DNA of 64,000 nucleotides from an uncultured Verrucomicrobiae bacterium (GCA_951813855.1 OX638380.1:4246518-4310517), one strand, 5' to 3'; counted from the stretch's first letter, positions 36,143 to 46,251 are shown. Numbers and translations are program-made. Notes: generated from the letters alone by a model not told the origin.

Positions 36143-37498
36143 TTAAACTACTGCCCAAGGGCCGCGGTAATTGCGGGTCAACCAAGAAGCCTTTCCGGCC
36201 CCTTTGGCGAATTTCATCCGAACCGGATTCCAAAGGATAGCCTGCCGGTTGTAGTAAGCCTGGTTCATCAGGTGGCAGGCGATGGATGTGCGGGCGCCGG
36301 TTTCGGCATTGGTGATGGGTTGCTGGCGGCTGCGCATACAGGAGAGAAAATCCTGCACGTGGTTGGAACTCTGGTAGAGTTTGACCTTGGCACCTTTCAA
36401 ATACTGTTCCTCAGCCTTGTCGAGTTCCTCGTTGAGCCGAGGTCGAGGGTTCACGTTTCGCGGATTGCCGACCAGCATCTTGCCTTTTCGGGAGAGGGTG
36501 AAAACGCCGCGATTGACTTCCACTACGCCGTCAGTACCGACGAACTGCGCGCCAAGCCCTTGGCCGTGCACGGTAGAGATGCCGCCATCATAGACAAGCT
36601 GCGCTCCTTTCATCCCATCGTTTTCGGACGGAGGAATGACGGCTACCGGCCCGCTACTGTCCTTACCCAGTCCCCAGTGGATGATGTCGATATGATGGGC
36701 CCCCCAATCGCAAACCATGCCGCCGCCGTATTCCTTGTAGTGGCGCCAGTTCGGGAAATGGTTATGGACTCCTCGGGGGCTGAGAACGGAGTTGTAGGGG
36801 CGCAACGGGCCGGGGCCGACCCACATGTCCCAGTCCAAGCCCGGTTCCATTTCTTCTTCCGGCAAATCGCAGGGAATTCCCGGAGGGCCGATATTGACGG
36901 CGGTTCTCGTGACCTTGCCGATGACCCCGTTGCGGACCAGTTCGCAGGCGACCCGGAATACCCGGGAGGACCGTTGCATCGATCCGGTTTGCACGATCTT
37001 GTTATTGCGCTTCGACGCTTTGATAACCGCAATGGATTCGTGGACGTTGTGCGTCAGAGGCTTTTCGCAATAGACGTCTTTGCCCGAATTCAGCGCCGCC
37101 ACGGTCTGGTAGGCATGCCAGTGGTCGGGAGTGGCGATGCAGACCGCGTCGATGTCGTCCCGGGCGATTAATTCCCGGCAGTCGATATAGGCCTTGCAGT
37201 CTTGGTTGCCGTATTTTTTGTCGACCCGGTTCTTGGAATCATCCCGTCGGGAGCGGTCGACCTCGGCAACCGCGACGGCCCGCACGGAATCGTCGCGCAT
37301 GAAATTGTTGAGCAAGCCCCGGTTTTGCTTGCCCATGCCGATAAATCCCATGTTGATCCGATCGTTGAGTTTCACGTCGGCCGACAGTATCCCGCTCGGC
37401 AGAATGAACGGTACGGCAGCGGCGACGCCGGCGGTTTTGAGAAAAGCACGGCGATCCGAGACGGCAGACCCCTCGGGAGGACTAGCAACGGGTTTCAT
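36143..37498 (-). CDS. Tat-exported Gfo/Idh/MocA-family oxidoreductase
   Basis: 451 aa. Twin-arginine signal SDRRAFLKTAGVAAAVPFIL at residues about 14-33, then the NAD(P)-binding Rossmann domain (INMGFIGMGKQNRGLLNNF), an ATPDHWHAYQTVAALNSGKD segment and EKPLTHNVHESIAVIKA with the family's catalytic Lys (EKP), followed by the alpha/beta C-terminal domain (CDWGAHHIDIIHWGLG). PVC genomes carry many such periplasmic oxidoreductases, thought to act in glycan breakdown. Substrate not deducible. Single gene, divergent from the prepilin-like gene. Confidence 0.92.
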   Translation of the reverse strand: MKPVASPPEGSAVSDRRAFLKTAGVAAAVPFILPSGILSADVKLNDRINMGFIGMGKQNRGLLNNFMRDDSVRAVAVAEVDRSRRDDSKNRVDKKYGNQDCKAYIDCRELIARDDIDAVCIATPDHWHAYQTVAALNSGKDVYCEKPLTHNVHESIAVIKASKRNNKIVQTGSMQRSSRVFRVACELVRNGVIGKVTRTAVNIGPPGIPCDLPEEEMEPGLDWDMWVGPGPLRPYNSVLSPRGVHNHFPNWRHYKEYGGGMVCDWGAHHIDIIHWGLGKDSSGPVAVIPPSENDGMKGAQLVYDGGISTVHGQGLGAQFVGTDGVVEVNRGVFTLSRKGKMLVGNPRNVNPRPRLNEELDKAEEQYLKGAKVKLYQSSNHVQDFLSCMRSRQQPITNAETGARTSIACHLMNQAYYNRQAILWNPVRMKFAKGAGKASWLTRNYRGPWAVV

Positions 37499-37666
37499 GC
37501 CGGGGAACGTAGCTTTTCGGTTCGGGGATGCAACTTAACATTTCGTTTTTTTGCGCCGCCGGCGCCGCAATGGACCGGAACGCTAATGAGTTGACAATGC
37601 CCCTTAAGCCAAGGAGTCTGAAACTTCCCTTCGCATCGTCGGCGTTTAACGGTTACGGACAGGCCC

Positions 37667-38485
37667 ATGGATAAACTTCGCAACGGTTTTACTTTGATCG
37701 AACTGTTGGTGGTGATCGCCATTATCGCCATTTTGGCGGGAATGCTGATTCCCGCTCTCAGCAAGGCGAAAGCCAAGGCTCAGGGGATTTCTTGTCTCAG
37801 TAACCTCAAGCAGTTGCAATTGGCGCACCTGATGTACCCGGACGATAACGGCGGCTGGTTGACCAAACCGGGCAACAGCGGTGACGAACTCTACGCATGG
37901 GTCGGCGGTTGGCTGGACTATAATCCGGGGAATACCGACAACACCAATATCCAGGATCTGCTGGATCCGAAGTTGGCCAAATTTGCGCCTCACCTCCCTT
38001 CGGCCGAGGTGTACAAGTGTCCGGCCGATCGGAGTTACGTCACGATATCCGGCCGGAGGCATTCCCGAATCCGGAGCATGGGGATGAGTCAGGCCATGGG
38101 AGGGCCGGGGGTATGGTTGCCCGCTCACTCGGGCGGGCGGCAGCTTTACAAGGTGTTTCTCAAATCGCCCGACTTGAATTTTCCCGGGCCCTCCAACTTG
38201 TACGTTTTGCTGGACGAGCATCCGGACAGCATCAACGCCGGCGGGTTCGCCAATCAAATGGTGCAGAATCTGAATACCGCCCGGATTATCGATTACCCGG
38301 CCAGTTACCATAACGGCGCCGCCGGACTTTCCTTCGCCGACGGCCACGCCGAAATCAAGAAGTGGTCCCATGCCGACACGGTCCAGCCGATCACTTTTCA
38401 ACGGATGCAGTTGGACGTCTCCTCTCCCGGAAACGTCGATATGAAATGGCTGGCGGACCGCACTACCGTTAGATTGGACGATTGA
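37667..38485 (+). CDS. prepilin-like protein with H-x9-DG C-terminal motif
   Basis: 272 aa. Class III prepilin signal RNGFTLIELLVVIAIIAIL, cleaved after the Gly before Phe with Glu at +5, followed by a long hydrophobic helix and a GspG/GspH-like globular domain. Near the end HNGAAGLSFADG fits the H-x9-DG motif typical of the large Verrucomicrobiota/Planctomycetes prepilin families. Probably processed by a prepilin peptidase and handled by a secretion or pilus machine such as the one at 50.7-56.9 kb. Stand-alone gene. Confidence 0.9.
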   Translation: MDKLRNGFTLIELLVVIAIIAILAGMLIPALSKAKAKAQGISCLSNLKQLQLAHLMYPDDNGGWLTKPGNSGDELYAWVGGWLDYNPGNTDNTNIQDLLDPKLAKFAPHLPSAEVYKCPADRSYVTISGRRHSRIRSMGMSQAMGGPGVWLPAHSGGRQLYKVFLKSPDLNFPGPSNLYVLLDEHPDSINAGGFANQMVQNLNTARIIDYPASYHNGAAGLSFADGHAEIKKWSHADTVQPITFQRMQLDVSSPGNVDMKWLADRTTVRLDD

Positions 38486-38501
38486 GCCGTCCGGGGACGG
38501 C

Positions 38502-41500
38502 TTATTCTTCGGGGAGGGGGACTTGAGAGGTCGTTTGCAAGTAGGAGAATAAATCCAATACCTGCCGGTCGGTCAGTTGCTCCAGAATGCCTTCCGGCAT
38601 CATGGAGATCGGGGCGATTTCCCGGGATTGGATTTCGGATCGATTGAGCACGATGTTCTGGCCGATGGTGCGAAGCGCCAGTTGACGTTCCGATTCGTTG
38701 GCGATGTTGCCGGCGTAGGATCGTCCGTCCCGGGTCGTGATCATCACCAAGCGGTAGTCGTCCTGAATGTCGGCGCTGGGATCGATGATATTGCTGAGGA
38801 GATAGTCGAGATTCGTACGGTCCGCGCCCGTGATGTCCGGAGCGATGTTGCTGCCGCTGTCGTACATTTTGTGGCAGATCCCGCAAGCCTGATTGAACAG
38901 GACGCGTCCTTGGGCCGGATTGCCTTCTCTTAACGCTTGCTCGGTGAGCAGGTTGCGGTACTTCAGGTAAGCGGTCTGTTTCTCGGCGGTGAGTTGTTCG
39001 ATGGGCCCCCAGACTTCGACGAATCCGTTGCCCACGACCCGGCGGAGTTGCCGGGCGACGTAAGCGGGAACTTCGTGTCTCGGAATACTTTCGTCGCGGA
39101 TGGCGTCGGTCAACAAGCGGCCCGAACGAGGCCGGGAGGACAGCGATTGCAGCGTTTCCTGTTTTTCGGTTGGGTTCCATTGGGGATAACGATTCAGCAG
39201 CGCCCGGTTGAGCCGGTCGTTGTCGAAAGCGGCGACGGCCCGGATGGCTTCGACCCGCAGTTCCGGAGCTTCGAGCAACGAAGGCAACCGCTCGGGCAGT
39301 TGGGGATGCCGTTGGCCGGCCAGGTAGCGCAGCGCCTTTTGCCGGTTTTCGAGAGGCGCCGTTTCGTCGGCTAGCTCGCTTAACATCGTTTTGGCGGCTT
39401 CGAGGTCACCGAAGTACTGGGCGATTTCCAAGGACAAGCGTCGAATTTCTTCGTCCGCGTCGTTGCGCAATCGGGCGAATACCGGCGGCCAGTTTTCCGG
39501 AGGACGCGCTTCGTTGCGGCCTTCCAGTCCCTGCAAGAATCCTCGAAGCAACCCGGCTTGAGCTTGCGGCTCGGCTTGTCCCAAACCTTGGACCAACGTT
39601 TCCCAGGCTTCGGCGTCGGCCAAGCGGCGGGCGATGCACCGTTGAACCAGTTCCAAGCGGCTGGCGTTGGCCAAGGCCAGGGCGGAATCGGTGTTTTGAA
39701 CGACCATCGGTTCGGTGGCGAACCAGATCATGCGCGGCAGGTTATGATCGTCGTCGTCTTCGGCATGCCGCACCAGGGCGTTGAGGATGGGCCAGCGGGA
39801 ATCGTGGGGCAATCGCTGGAGCGCGGCGGCCAAATAGAGCCTGACTACCGGGGAAGGATCCGATTCGGCCAGGGCCGCGAATCGCCGGAGCGCGGCCGGT
39901 GAGGGAGCCTGGTCTTCGCAGAGCAGTTGAACGGCCCAGGAGCGAAGATACTCGTCGGAGTCTTCGAGGATCGAGAGCAACGCCGTTTCGTCGAGTCCCT
40001 GGGTAACATGAAGTCCCCAAAGCGCTCTTAACCGATAGTCCTGATTTATCTCTGCGGATAAGATCCTTCGGAGCTGGACGTGGGTGAGGGGAGCGAGCGA
40101 TTGGCGATGGGCTCGGTCCTGCAGGATGGTTCGGGCGCGCCGGGCATGCCAGACGCTGGGTTTGGTCTGCAGGGCTACCAATTCGGCGTCGGGCAGAGTG
40201 GCCAGATCGGCATACCGGTTGGGCCATGGTTGGGCCTGGGTCTGTTGGGGAACGATCCGGAAAACTCTCCCGGTATCCTTGTTGATCACCTCTTTGCCGC
40301 AAATGTCGGCGTCGTGCCAGTCCAGGACGTAAACCCCTCCTTCAGGTCCGATTTCCACGCTGAATCCGATCCATTGCGCGTTGTTGGCCAACAGGAAATC
40401 TTCGTGATGGCTGGCGACGAAACCCGAACCCTGAGGAATCAAGGAATCCACCAGCAAGGCGTGCTCGTGGATATTGGCCATGAATATTTTCCCCTGATAG
40501 GATTCGGGAAAGGCGTCCGACAGATAGACGCGAGCCCCGCCGTGAGCGGAACGGTGCCGATGATCGGCGATCGTGCGGATGTCGTGATAGACATAGGGAT
40601 TGAAGTGACGGCCCCCTTGCCGATGGTAGATGCCGCCGGGAATGACATGCCACATGTGGGGGATCACGCAAGCGGTGATGAACAGTTGCCCCTTGGCGTC
40701 GTAATCGATGCCCCAGGGATTGCTGAATCCGTGAGCTACGACTTCGAAGCGATCCTTGGTGGGATGGTAGCGCCACACGCCTCCGTTGATATCGACGGCT
40801 TCGTCGGTCAGAGCGATATCGTTCGGAAAGTTTTCTTGGTGGCGATACAGCGTTCGGTTATCCGGATCGGCGGGTTTCCCGACCCGTGACGGCGTGGCGA
40901 AGCCTTGGCATCCGTAGAGCCAACCGTCCGGCCCCCAATGGAGACTGTTGAGCGTTTCGTGGCGGTCGCGGATCCCCCAGCCGGTCAACCGGATTTCGAT
41001 GGCTTCCTTGTCGGCCCGGTCGTCGCCGTCCCGGTCGGGCAGAAACAGCAAGTTAGGCGGAGCGCCGAGCCAGAGGCCGCCGAAGCCGACCGCGATGGCC
41101 GCCGGAAACGGGATGCCTTCGGAAAAGACCGTGCGTTTGTCCGCCACGCCGTCGCGATCGGTATCTTCCAGGATCAGGATGCGGCTGTCTCCGGAGTTGG
41201 AGAATCCCCGGCCTCGCGATTCGTAGTCGCGGTTTTCGGCGATCCACATCCGGCCCCGGTCGTCCCAGCAGAAGGCCATCGGTTGGGTGATCATGGGTTC
41301 GGCGGCATAGGCGTTGACCTGGAAATCGTCCGCCAAGGTCATCTCTTCGATGGCTCGTTGCGGCGTCAGGAATTCGGCTTCCAGTCCTTCGCGCTGGGCG
41401 ATGCCCCAGAGGGCCCACGTGCCGCGGATACCGCTGAATTGGCTCCAAGCTTCGGTAACGGCCACGTTGCTCCAGGCGCCGTGATTAACGACCAACTGGT

Positions 41501-42275
41501 GCTTCATCAGGATGATGTCGTCTGGTTCATGTTGCCAATCACGGTCCCAGTGGGGAACGGGGCCGAAACCGCGCTCGGGATCCGCTTGCCAGCGCAACGG
41601 ATAACCGGGATTGTCCGGATGGTCGAAGATAGCCAGATAGGACGGTTCTTCGGCGGCGGGCGAATGGACCTTGATACTGGCCCACAATCCCTGTTGACCG
41701 TCGGCGAGGCGGTCGATTTGCCTGGCGGCGTTTTCGATTTGCCTTGGTACGCCGTCGGCGAGATTGGGGCAGACGAAAAATCCTCCCCGGTTCGAATTAC
41801 CGACGGTGAGCGACTGTTTGGCTTCGCCTCTCCATTCGACGTTCAGGATTTGCTGCTCTCCCTCCAGTTGTATCGTCCAGGTTTGAGTTTCGCGCAACAC
41901 GGTTTTCCCTTGGCCGTCCAACAGGTTGTAGACGGTTTGCCAACTGATCACGGCTCCTTGGGATTGGATGATTTCGACTCGTACCCGTTTCCAATGATCG
42001 GCGGCCGGGTTGGCGAAGTAGTCGCGTCCGTTCAGATCGGAAAAGGCCCAGAATAAATCGACGGAATTCGATCTGTCTTCGTCTTCGGCCGGCAGCTGCA
42101 GCGACGGACGCCGATCGGTGGGCGTTCGCAGTTGAACCAAGGGCTGGGAGTGGTGTTGCCGATAGATCGAAAATCTATGGTCGGCGTCGACCGGCTCGAT
42201 GCGAAGTTCTTCTCCGTAGAGCCAACCCGTCATCAGGGCGGCTAACCAAAACCCGGACAATCGCAGGGAGAACAT
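38502..42275 (-). CDS. PVC-type exported dehydrogenase with HEAT-like repeats and cytochrome c domain
   Basis: 1257 aa from ATG 42275 (a TTG at 42311 adds 12 residues but is less likely). Signal peptide FSLRLSGFWLAALMTGWLYG. Residues about 20-310 resemble the PmoA/DUF6807 domain. Residues about 320-690 are the membrane-bound-dehydrogenase beta-propeller (FCWDDRGRMWIAENRDYES, then LEDTDRDGVADKRTVF and WGPDGWLYGCQGFATPSR). Residues about 720-1100 are HEAT-like helical repeats. From about 1110 comes a PVC-type cytochrome c domain with haem motif CGICH and a later Met-rich ISMMPEGI. Probably a periplasmic sugar-oxidising enzyme passing electrons to haem; substrate inferred only. Confidence 0.88.
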   Translation of the reverse strand: MFSLRLSGFWLAALMTGWLYGEELRIEPVDADHRFSIYRQHHSQPLVQLRTPTDRRPSLQLPAEDEDRSNSVDLFWAFSDLNGRDYFANPAADHWKRVRVEIIQSQGAVISWQTVYNLLDGQGKTVLRETQTWTIQLEGEQQILNVEWRGEAKQSLTVGNSNRGGFFVCPNLADGVPRQIENAARQIDRLADGQQGLWASIKVHSPAAEEPSYLAIFDHPDNPGYPLRWQADPERGFGPVPHWDRDWQHEPDDIILMKHQLVVNHGAWSNVAVTEAWSQFSGIRGTWALWGIAQREGLEAEFLTPQRAIEEMTLADDFQVNAYAAEPMITQPMAFCWDDRGRMWIAENRDYESRGRGFSNSGDSRILILEDTDRDGVADKRTVFSEGIPFPAAIAVGFGGLWLGAPPNLLFLPDRDGDDRADKEAIEIRLTGWGIRDRHETLNSLHWGPDGWLYGCQGFATPSRVGKPADPDNRTLYRHQENFPNDIALTDEAVDINGGVWRYHPTKDRFEVVAHGFSNPWGIDYDAKGQLFITACVIPHMWHVIPGGIYHRQGGRHFNPYVYHDIRTIADHRHRSAHGGARVYLSDAFPESYQGKIFMANIHEHALLVDSLIPQGSGFVASHHEDFLLANNAQWIGFSVEIGPEGGVYVLDWHDADICGKEVINKDTGRVFRIVPQQTQAQPWPNRYADLATLPDAELVALQTKPSVWHARRARTILQDRAHRQSLAPLTHVQLRRILSAEINQDYRLRALWGLHVTQGLDETALLSILEDSDEYLRSWAVQLLCEDQAPSPAALRRFAALAESDPSPVVRLYLAAALQRLPHDSRWPILNALVRHAEDDDDHNLPRMIWFATEPMVVQNTDSALALANASRLELVQRCIARRLADAEAWETLVQGLGQAEPQAQAGLLRGFLQGLEGRNEARPPENWPPVFARLRNDADEEIRRLSLEIAQYFGDLEAAKTMLSELADETAPLENRQKALRYLAGQRHPQLPERLPSLLEAPELRVEAIRAVAAFDNDRLNRALLNRYPQWNPTEKQETLQSLSSRPRSGRLLTDAIRDESIPRHEVPAYVARQLRRVVGNGFVEVWGPIEQLTAEKQTAYLKYRNLLTEQALREGNPAQGRVLFNQACGICHKMYDSGSNIAPDITGADRTNLDYLLSNIIDPSADIQDDYRLVMITTRDGRSYAGNIANESERQLALRTIGQNIVLNRSEIQSREIAPISMMPEGILEQLTDRQVLDLFSYLQTTSQVPLPEE

Positions 42276-42617
42276 GGTTTTGATTGTGCCACGAATCACA
42301 ATGAAAGGCAAAAACGATTAACCGTGCTTCGAGTCGTCCGGTCGACAGTTCGCCGTTTGGGGTAACGAATTCGGGCCTATGGCAACTGTCGCTCGCGAAG
42401 GGATCAGGGGAACGGCTTGCGACGACCGGAAAGCGAACGGCGCGCCGAGGCGGCAAAATCCGGTTGGCCGGTATCCGTCCGTTTGCCGCCGGAAAGGTGC
42501 CCTAAGCGCCGTCTGCCGTCCGATTGTCCCGTCTCATCGTTTTCCGCTGGCGGCTTGGGAAGAACGGTAACGATCGCTCGCCGGAATCGGCGCCGGTTGT
42601 TCGGCGAACGGAAGCGC
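42276..42617. other. intergenic, nothing recognised
   Basis: 340 bases upstream of the dehydrogenase gene, both neighbours on the minus strand. It should contain the dehydrogenase promoter, but no convincing hexamers, hairpin or RNA gene was found. Confidence 0.4.
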
Positions 42618-43904
42618 TCAGTGAGGTTGGGGAAGATTGGCAATCAGAGTTTGCAGGTTGCGCCTCAACGGAGCGTAGCCGTAGTACCGGGTAGCCAGCC
42701 GGTAATTGGCTTCGGTGATTCGGTTGCGGTAGGCTAGGTCGCCGGTGAGCCGTTGGATCTGCTTGACGATACCGGTCGTCACGAATCCGTCCATCAAGGT
42801 CAGACTAAAACCTTTCGGCTCGATATCCTGAATGAAGATCGAGTAACGATTGATGACCACGGGAACCCGGAAATAGAAGGCTTCCAACAGCGCGTTGCCG
42901 AAACCTTCGTAGGTGCTCAGAAAGGTGACCAAGCTGGCGTGGGTGTAGGCGTCCCATAAGGTGTAGGTCTTGCGTCCTTCCTGATCGGTTTGGCGAACGT
43001 CGGTGATGCGGTCGGCGATGATCCGCAGGTCTACTCCTTCTTCCCGAGCCAGTTCCTCGAGCATGTGTTGGTACTCGACGCCTTCGTCGCCCGATTCGTG
43101 GGTGATTACGAGCTTGCATTTGGGATTATTGAGGCGGCCGACCAGCCTGATCGCGTTTTCGATGCCTTTCCGGGGCACGATTCTCGTGGGTTGCAGAATG
43201 ATGATATCGTCTTCTTCAAGGCCGACGTCGCGTTTGAATCCGGCGCAATATTCGTCGGGAGGCGGGGGTTCTTTTTCGAATTCGAAGACGTTGGGCACCA
43301 AGGTGGAAGAGACGCCTTTGCGCAGCGACAACTGCTCTTGGGCCTGTTGGTTGATCACGACGTGAAGAATGTTATGGCCCCGGTGGGGGAAGGCCATGTC
43401 CAGGTAGTCGATGGCGGAGTTGATGCTGAACCGGTCCCGTTCCCAATAAAAGTCGTGATGATGGGCGATGGCAGGCATTTGCGTTTCCGCCAAGTATTCG
43501 GTCAGGGCCACCCCCAATGGCAGGTGCATGGGGATGGTGAGCACGTTCTGGGGGATGAGCAGATCGAGGGAGAAGCGGTTGACGAATTCGTAGATCGTAG
43601 TTTTCAGATAAGCGGCCAGTGCGTGAATCCGTTGCGTGACCAATTGGCTGCGATGGGTAACGCCCCAGATGCGCCGATTGATCCATTCGTTTTCCGGATG
43701 TGTGAAATGGGCCTCGGGGACGCACAGGCTGACGGCGGGGTCGCGATCCAGCAACCCGGCGTACCAGAACGACGTGTGGCGGTCTTCCCAGAGAATCTGC
43801 GCCCATTTCGCGCTCTCCAGCGAGACGCCGTCGTGCCCGGAAAATCGGGTCGAAATGAATCCCACCCTGCGATTGGTGACGGGCTTGGGGTCGAAGGTTG
43901 CCAT
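42618..43904 (-). CDS. GT4-family glycosyltransferase
   Basis: 428 aa GT-B enzyme without membrane segment. N-terminal domain opens with RVGFISTRFSGHDGVSLES (acceptor domain) and contains an AHHHDFYWERDRF segment near residue 155. The donor domain has ILQPTRIVPRKGIENAIRLV near 235 and the GT4 signature STYEGFGNALLEAFYFRVPV near 340. Divergent from, and probably working with, the M20-like/GpgS/GT operon. A role in extending a glucosylglycerate-type solute is plausible but inferred from neighbours. Confidence 0.85.
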   Translation of the reverse strand: MATFDPKPVTNRRVGFISTRFSGHDGVSLESAKWAQILWEDRHTSFWYAGLLDRDPAVSLCVPEAHFTHPENEWINRRIWGVTHRSQLVTQRIHALAAYLKTTIYEFVNRFSLDLLIPQNVLTIPMHLPLGVALTEYLAETQMPAIAHHHDFYWERDRFSINSAIDYLDMAFPHRGHNILHVVINQQAQEQLSLRKGVSSTLVPNVFEFEKEPPPPDEYCAGFKRDVGLEEDDIIILQPTRIVPRKGIENAIRLVGRLNNPKCKLVITHESGDEGVEYQHMLEELAREEGVDLRIIADRITDVRQTDQEGRKTYTLWDAYTHASLVTFLSTYEGFGNALLEAFYFRVPVVINRYSIFIQDIEPKGFSLTLMDGFVTTGIVKQIQRLTGDLAYRNRITEANYRLATRYYGYAPLRRNLQTLIANLPQPH

Positions 43905-44068
43905 AACCGGGTGCGCCGGAGTTTCTTTTATTCTTTCGGTTTTGCCAACACTTGACTAGATTCCGGTGCCTGTTCCGGTCGGGCCGGCGGATCGTCTCGA
44001 TCGAGCAAGGGGGGAGTTACTAAGGACAGTTTTGACGCTTTACGCCGATTCTATCGGGAATTAACGCC

Positions 44069-45253
44069 ATGGACGAGGAGGCGAGGAGCGCGGTCGAAAC
44101 ATTGCTGGGGCAGGTTCAGGCCTACCGCGAGGGCGCCGCTCGCTTGAAGGACATGTTGTTGGCCAATTTGGTCATGGTGGGCGAAATACCGGCCGCAACC
44201 TGCCAGGAAGAAAAACGGATCCGCTTCATCATGGACCGGTTCCGCGAATGTGAGCTGGACGTGATTTCGACCGACGAAGCTCATAACGTTCTCTCCGTGT
44301 TGCCGGGAAGGGTCGGAAAGGACAACATCCTGGTGTGCGCTCATATCGATACCTGGTACGGCGAAACCGTGGATCATACGGTTCGGGTCGGGACGGAAAG
44401 CATCGGGGGGGCGGGCATTGCCGATAACAGCTTGGGAGTCGCGGTGCTGTGCACCTTGCCCACGATCTTGCAGGAGCTGAAGGTCAGCTTCGACGCGAAC
44501 TTGATTCTGATGGGCGCTTCGCAGAGTTTGGGACGGGGCAATCTGCAGGGCATCGAATTCTTTCTGGACCATCATCCGGGCGCGATACGGGCCGGCGTTT
44601 GCGTCGAAGGAGTGGATCTGGGACGGTTGAGCTATCGGGCCATCGGGATGCTTCGGGGGGAGATTATCGGTCGAACGGTCCCGAACGGGGTCGGGAACCG
44701 AGCCGAAAACCGGGTAATCGGCGCTTTGTCCGAGACGATCCGGTTGATCGAAGAAATTCCGATGCCCAGTCATCCTCCCACGACGATCAACCTGGGTTCC
44801 GTTCACGCCGGAGATTCCTTTTATCAGCCGGTAGAGGAGGGAAGCGTGAAATTCGAAATCCGCAGCGCCATGAAGGGCATGGTGCCGAAATTGCAATTGA
44901 GACTGGAAGAGATCGTTAGCCGCGTTACATTGGAGAGAGAGCTGGAACTGGAATTGGAAGTGATTGCCCGGCGCCGCAACGGGGGGCTCGAATTCGAACA
45001 TCCGCTGCCGGCGTTCACCCGCTCGGTAATGAAGCAATTGGGCGTTCGCCCCTTGGTTCGTCCCAGCGTGGGCGAGCTTTCGTCCTTGATTGCTCGCAAT
45101 ATCCCTGGCGTTACGTTAGGCATTACCGAACGAACTCGGGGCGTCGAAGCTCGGGAGGCGGTCCGAATCGAACCGATGTTCGCGGGAATCGCCCAGTTGG
45201 TAGCGATGCTGCAGGCGATCGACTTTGGGATTTGCGATGGCGACAACGAATGA
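44069..45253 (+). CDS. M20-family-like protein lacking key catalytic residues
   Basis: 394 aa with the fold markers of M20 metallopeptidases: first zinc motif ILVCAHIDTWYGE near residue 90 and GIADNSLGVAVL near 115. The Glu-Glu pair (catalytic base and ligand) normally following is replaced by LMGASQSLGRGN near 150, and the C-terminal His ligand region reads TERTRGVEAREAVRIEP without His. I infer a non-peptidase or inactive homologue. It overlaps the downstream GpgS-like gene by 17 nt, so it is co-translated with it. Confidence 0.75.
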   Translation: MDEEARSAVETLLGQVQAYREGAARLKDMLLANLVMVGEIPAATCQEEKRIRFIMDRFRECELDVISTDEAHNVLSVLPGRVGKDNILVCAHIDTWYGETVDHTVRVGTESIGGAGIADNSLGVAVLCTLPTILQELKVSFDANLILMGASQSLGRGNLQGIEFFLDHHPGAIRAGVCVEGVDLGRLSYRAIGMLRGEIIGRTVPNGVGNRAENRVIGALSETIRLIEEIPMPSHPPTTINLGSVHAGDSFYQPVEEGSVKFEIRSAMKGMVPKLQLRLEEIVSRVTLERELELELEVIARRRNGGLEFEHPLPAFTRSVMKQLGVRPLVRPSVGELSSLIARNIPGVTLGITERTRGVEAREAVRIEPMFAGIAQLVAMLQAIDFGICDGDNE

Positions 45254-46220
45254 CGGTTGGCTCGACGCCAACACGTTTCATCATTCGGCGTTTTGGGATC
45301 TTCTCAAACTGATCGAACTCAAGGAACAGAAGAATCTCACCATTTCCCTCTGCATCCCGACGCTTAACGAAGCCAATACCATTGGGAAGGAGATCGTCAT
45401 TTTCAAATCCGAGTTGATGACGCGGTATCCCTTGCTCGACGAGATCGCGGTGATCGATTCGGGCTCGACCGACAAGACTCGGGAGGTCGCCGCCTCCTTC
45501 GGAGCGGACGTTTATCTCGACGAAGAAATCCTGCCCGAGAAAGGGAACAAGCGCGGCAAGGGCGAGAACTTGTGGAAAGCGATCTACCAACTCAAGGGCG
45601 ATATCATCGTCTACGTCGACGCCGACATCAAAAACATCCATCCCCGGTTTGTCTACGGCTTGGTGGGGCCCTTGATCTACAACGACGAAACGCATTACGT
45701 TAAAGCCTTTTACGATCGTCCTTTGGCTTATTCCCAAGGCATCCGTCCTTCGGGAGGAGGACGGGTGACGGAGATTTTGGTGCGTCCCTTGTTCTCCCTG
45801 TTTTTCCCCGAGTTATCGGCCGTTATCCAGCCGTTGTCCGGAGAATACGCGGTTCGCCGTCAAGTGCTCGAACGCATCGCTTTTCCCATCGGCTACGGAG
45901 TGGAAACGGCTCATTTGCTGGACGTCTACCGTCAGTGGGGCATGTCGGCTTTCGCGCAGACCGACTTGGACCGGCGCGTTCACCGCAATCAGACCACGGT
46001 AGCCTTGGGACGAATGTCTTTCGGGATCCTGCAAACCTTTTTGGTTCGTTTGCAGAAATTCGGGATTATCAACGACCTGGCGGAAATTAACCGCATCTAT
46101 CGTCATTTCGAGGCGCAAGACCGGAAATACCGCCTCAACGAAAAGAGCATCCAGGAAGAGGAGCGGCCTCCCATGATCGAAATAGCGGCTTACCGGGAAA
46201 AGTTCGCCGTCGACGCCTAG
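45237..46220 (+). CDS. gpgS: glucosyl-3-phosphoglycerate synthase-like glycosyltransferase
   Basis: 327 aa from ATG 45237, overlapping the M20-like gene. GT-A fold enzyme of the GpgS (GT81) type: SLCIPTLNEANTIGKEI near residue 35, VIDSGSTDKTREVA near 72, LPEKGNKRGKGENLWKAIY near 100, the DXD metal site IIVYVDADIKNI near 123, SGEYAVRRQVLERI near 205 and GYGVETAHLLDVY near 222. GpgS joins glucose from an NDP-glucose to 3-phosphoglycerate, the first step to glucosylglycerate and derived compatible solutes. No matching phosphatase is seen nearby. Confidence 0.85.
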   Translation: MATTNDGWLDANTFHHSAFWDLLKLIELKEQKNLTISLCIPTLNEANTIGKEIVIFKSELMTRYPLLDEIAVIDSGSTDKTREVAASFGADVYLDEEILPEKGNKRGKGENLWKAIYQLKGDIIVYVDADIKNIHPRFVYGLVGPLIYNDETHYVKAFYDRPLAYSQGIRPSGGGRVTEILVRPLFSLFFPELSAVIQPLSGEYAVRRQVLERIAFPIGYGVETAHLLDVYRQWGMSAFAQTDLDRRVHRNQTTVALGRMSFGILQTFLVRLQKFGIINDLAEINRIYRHFEAQDRKYRLNEKSIQEEERPPMIEIAAYREKFAVDA

Positions 46221-46251
46221 GCAATTCCGTGCGTATGTCGCCGAGGGGAAT

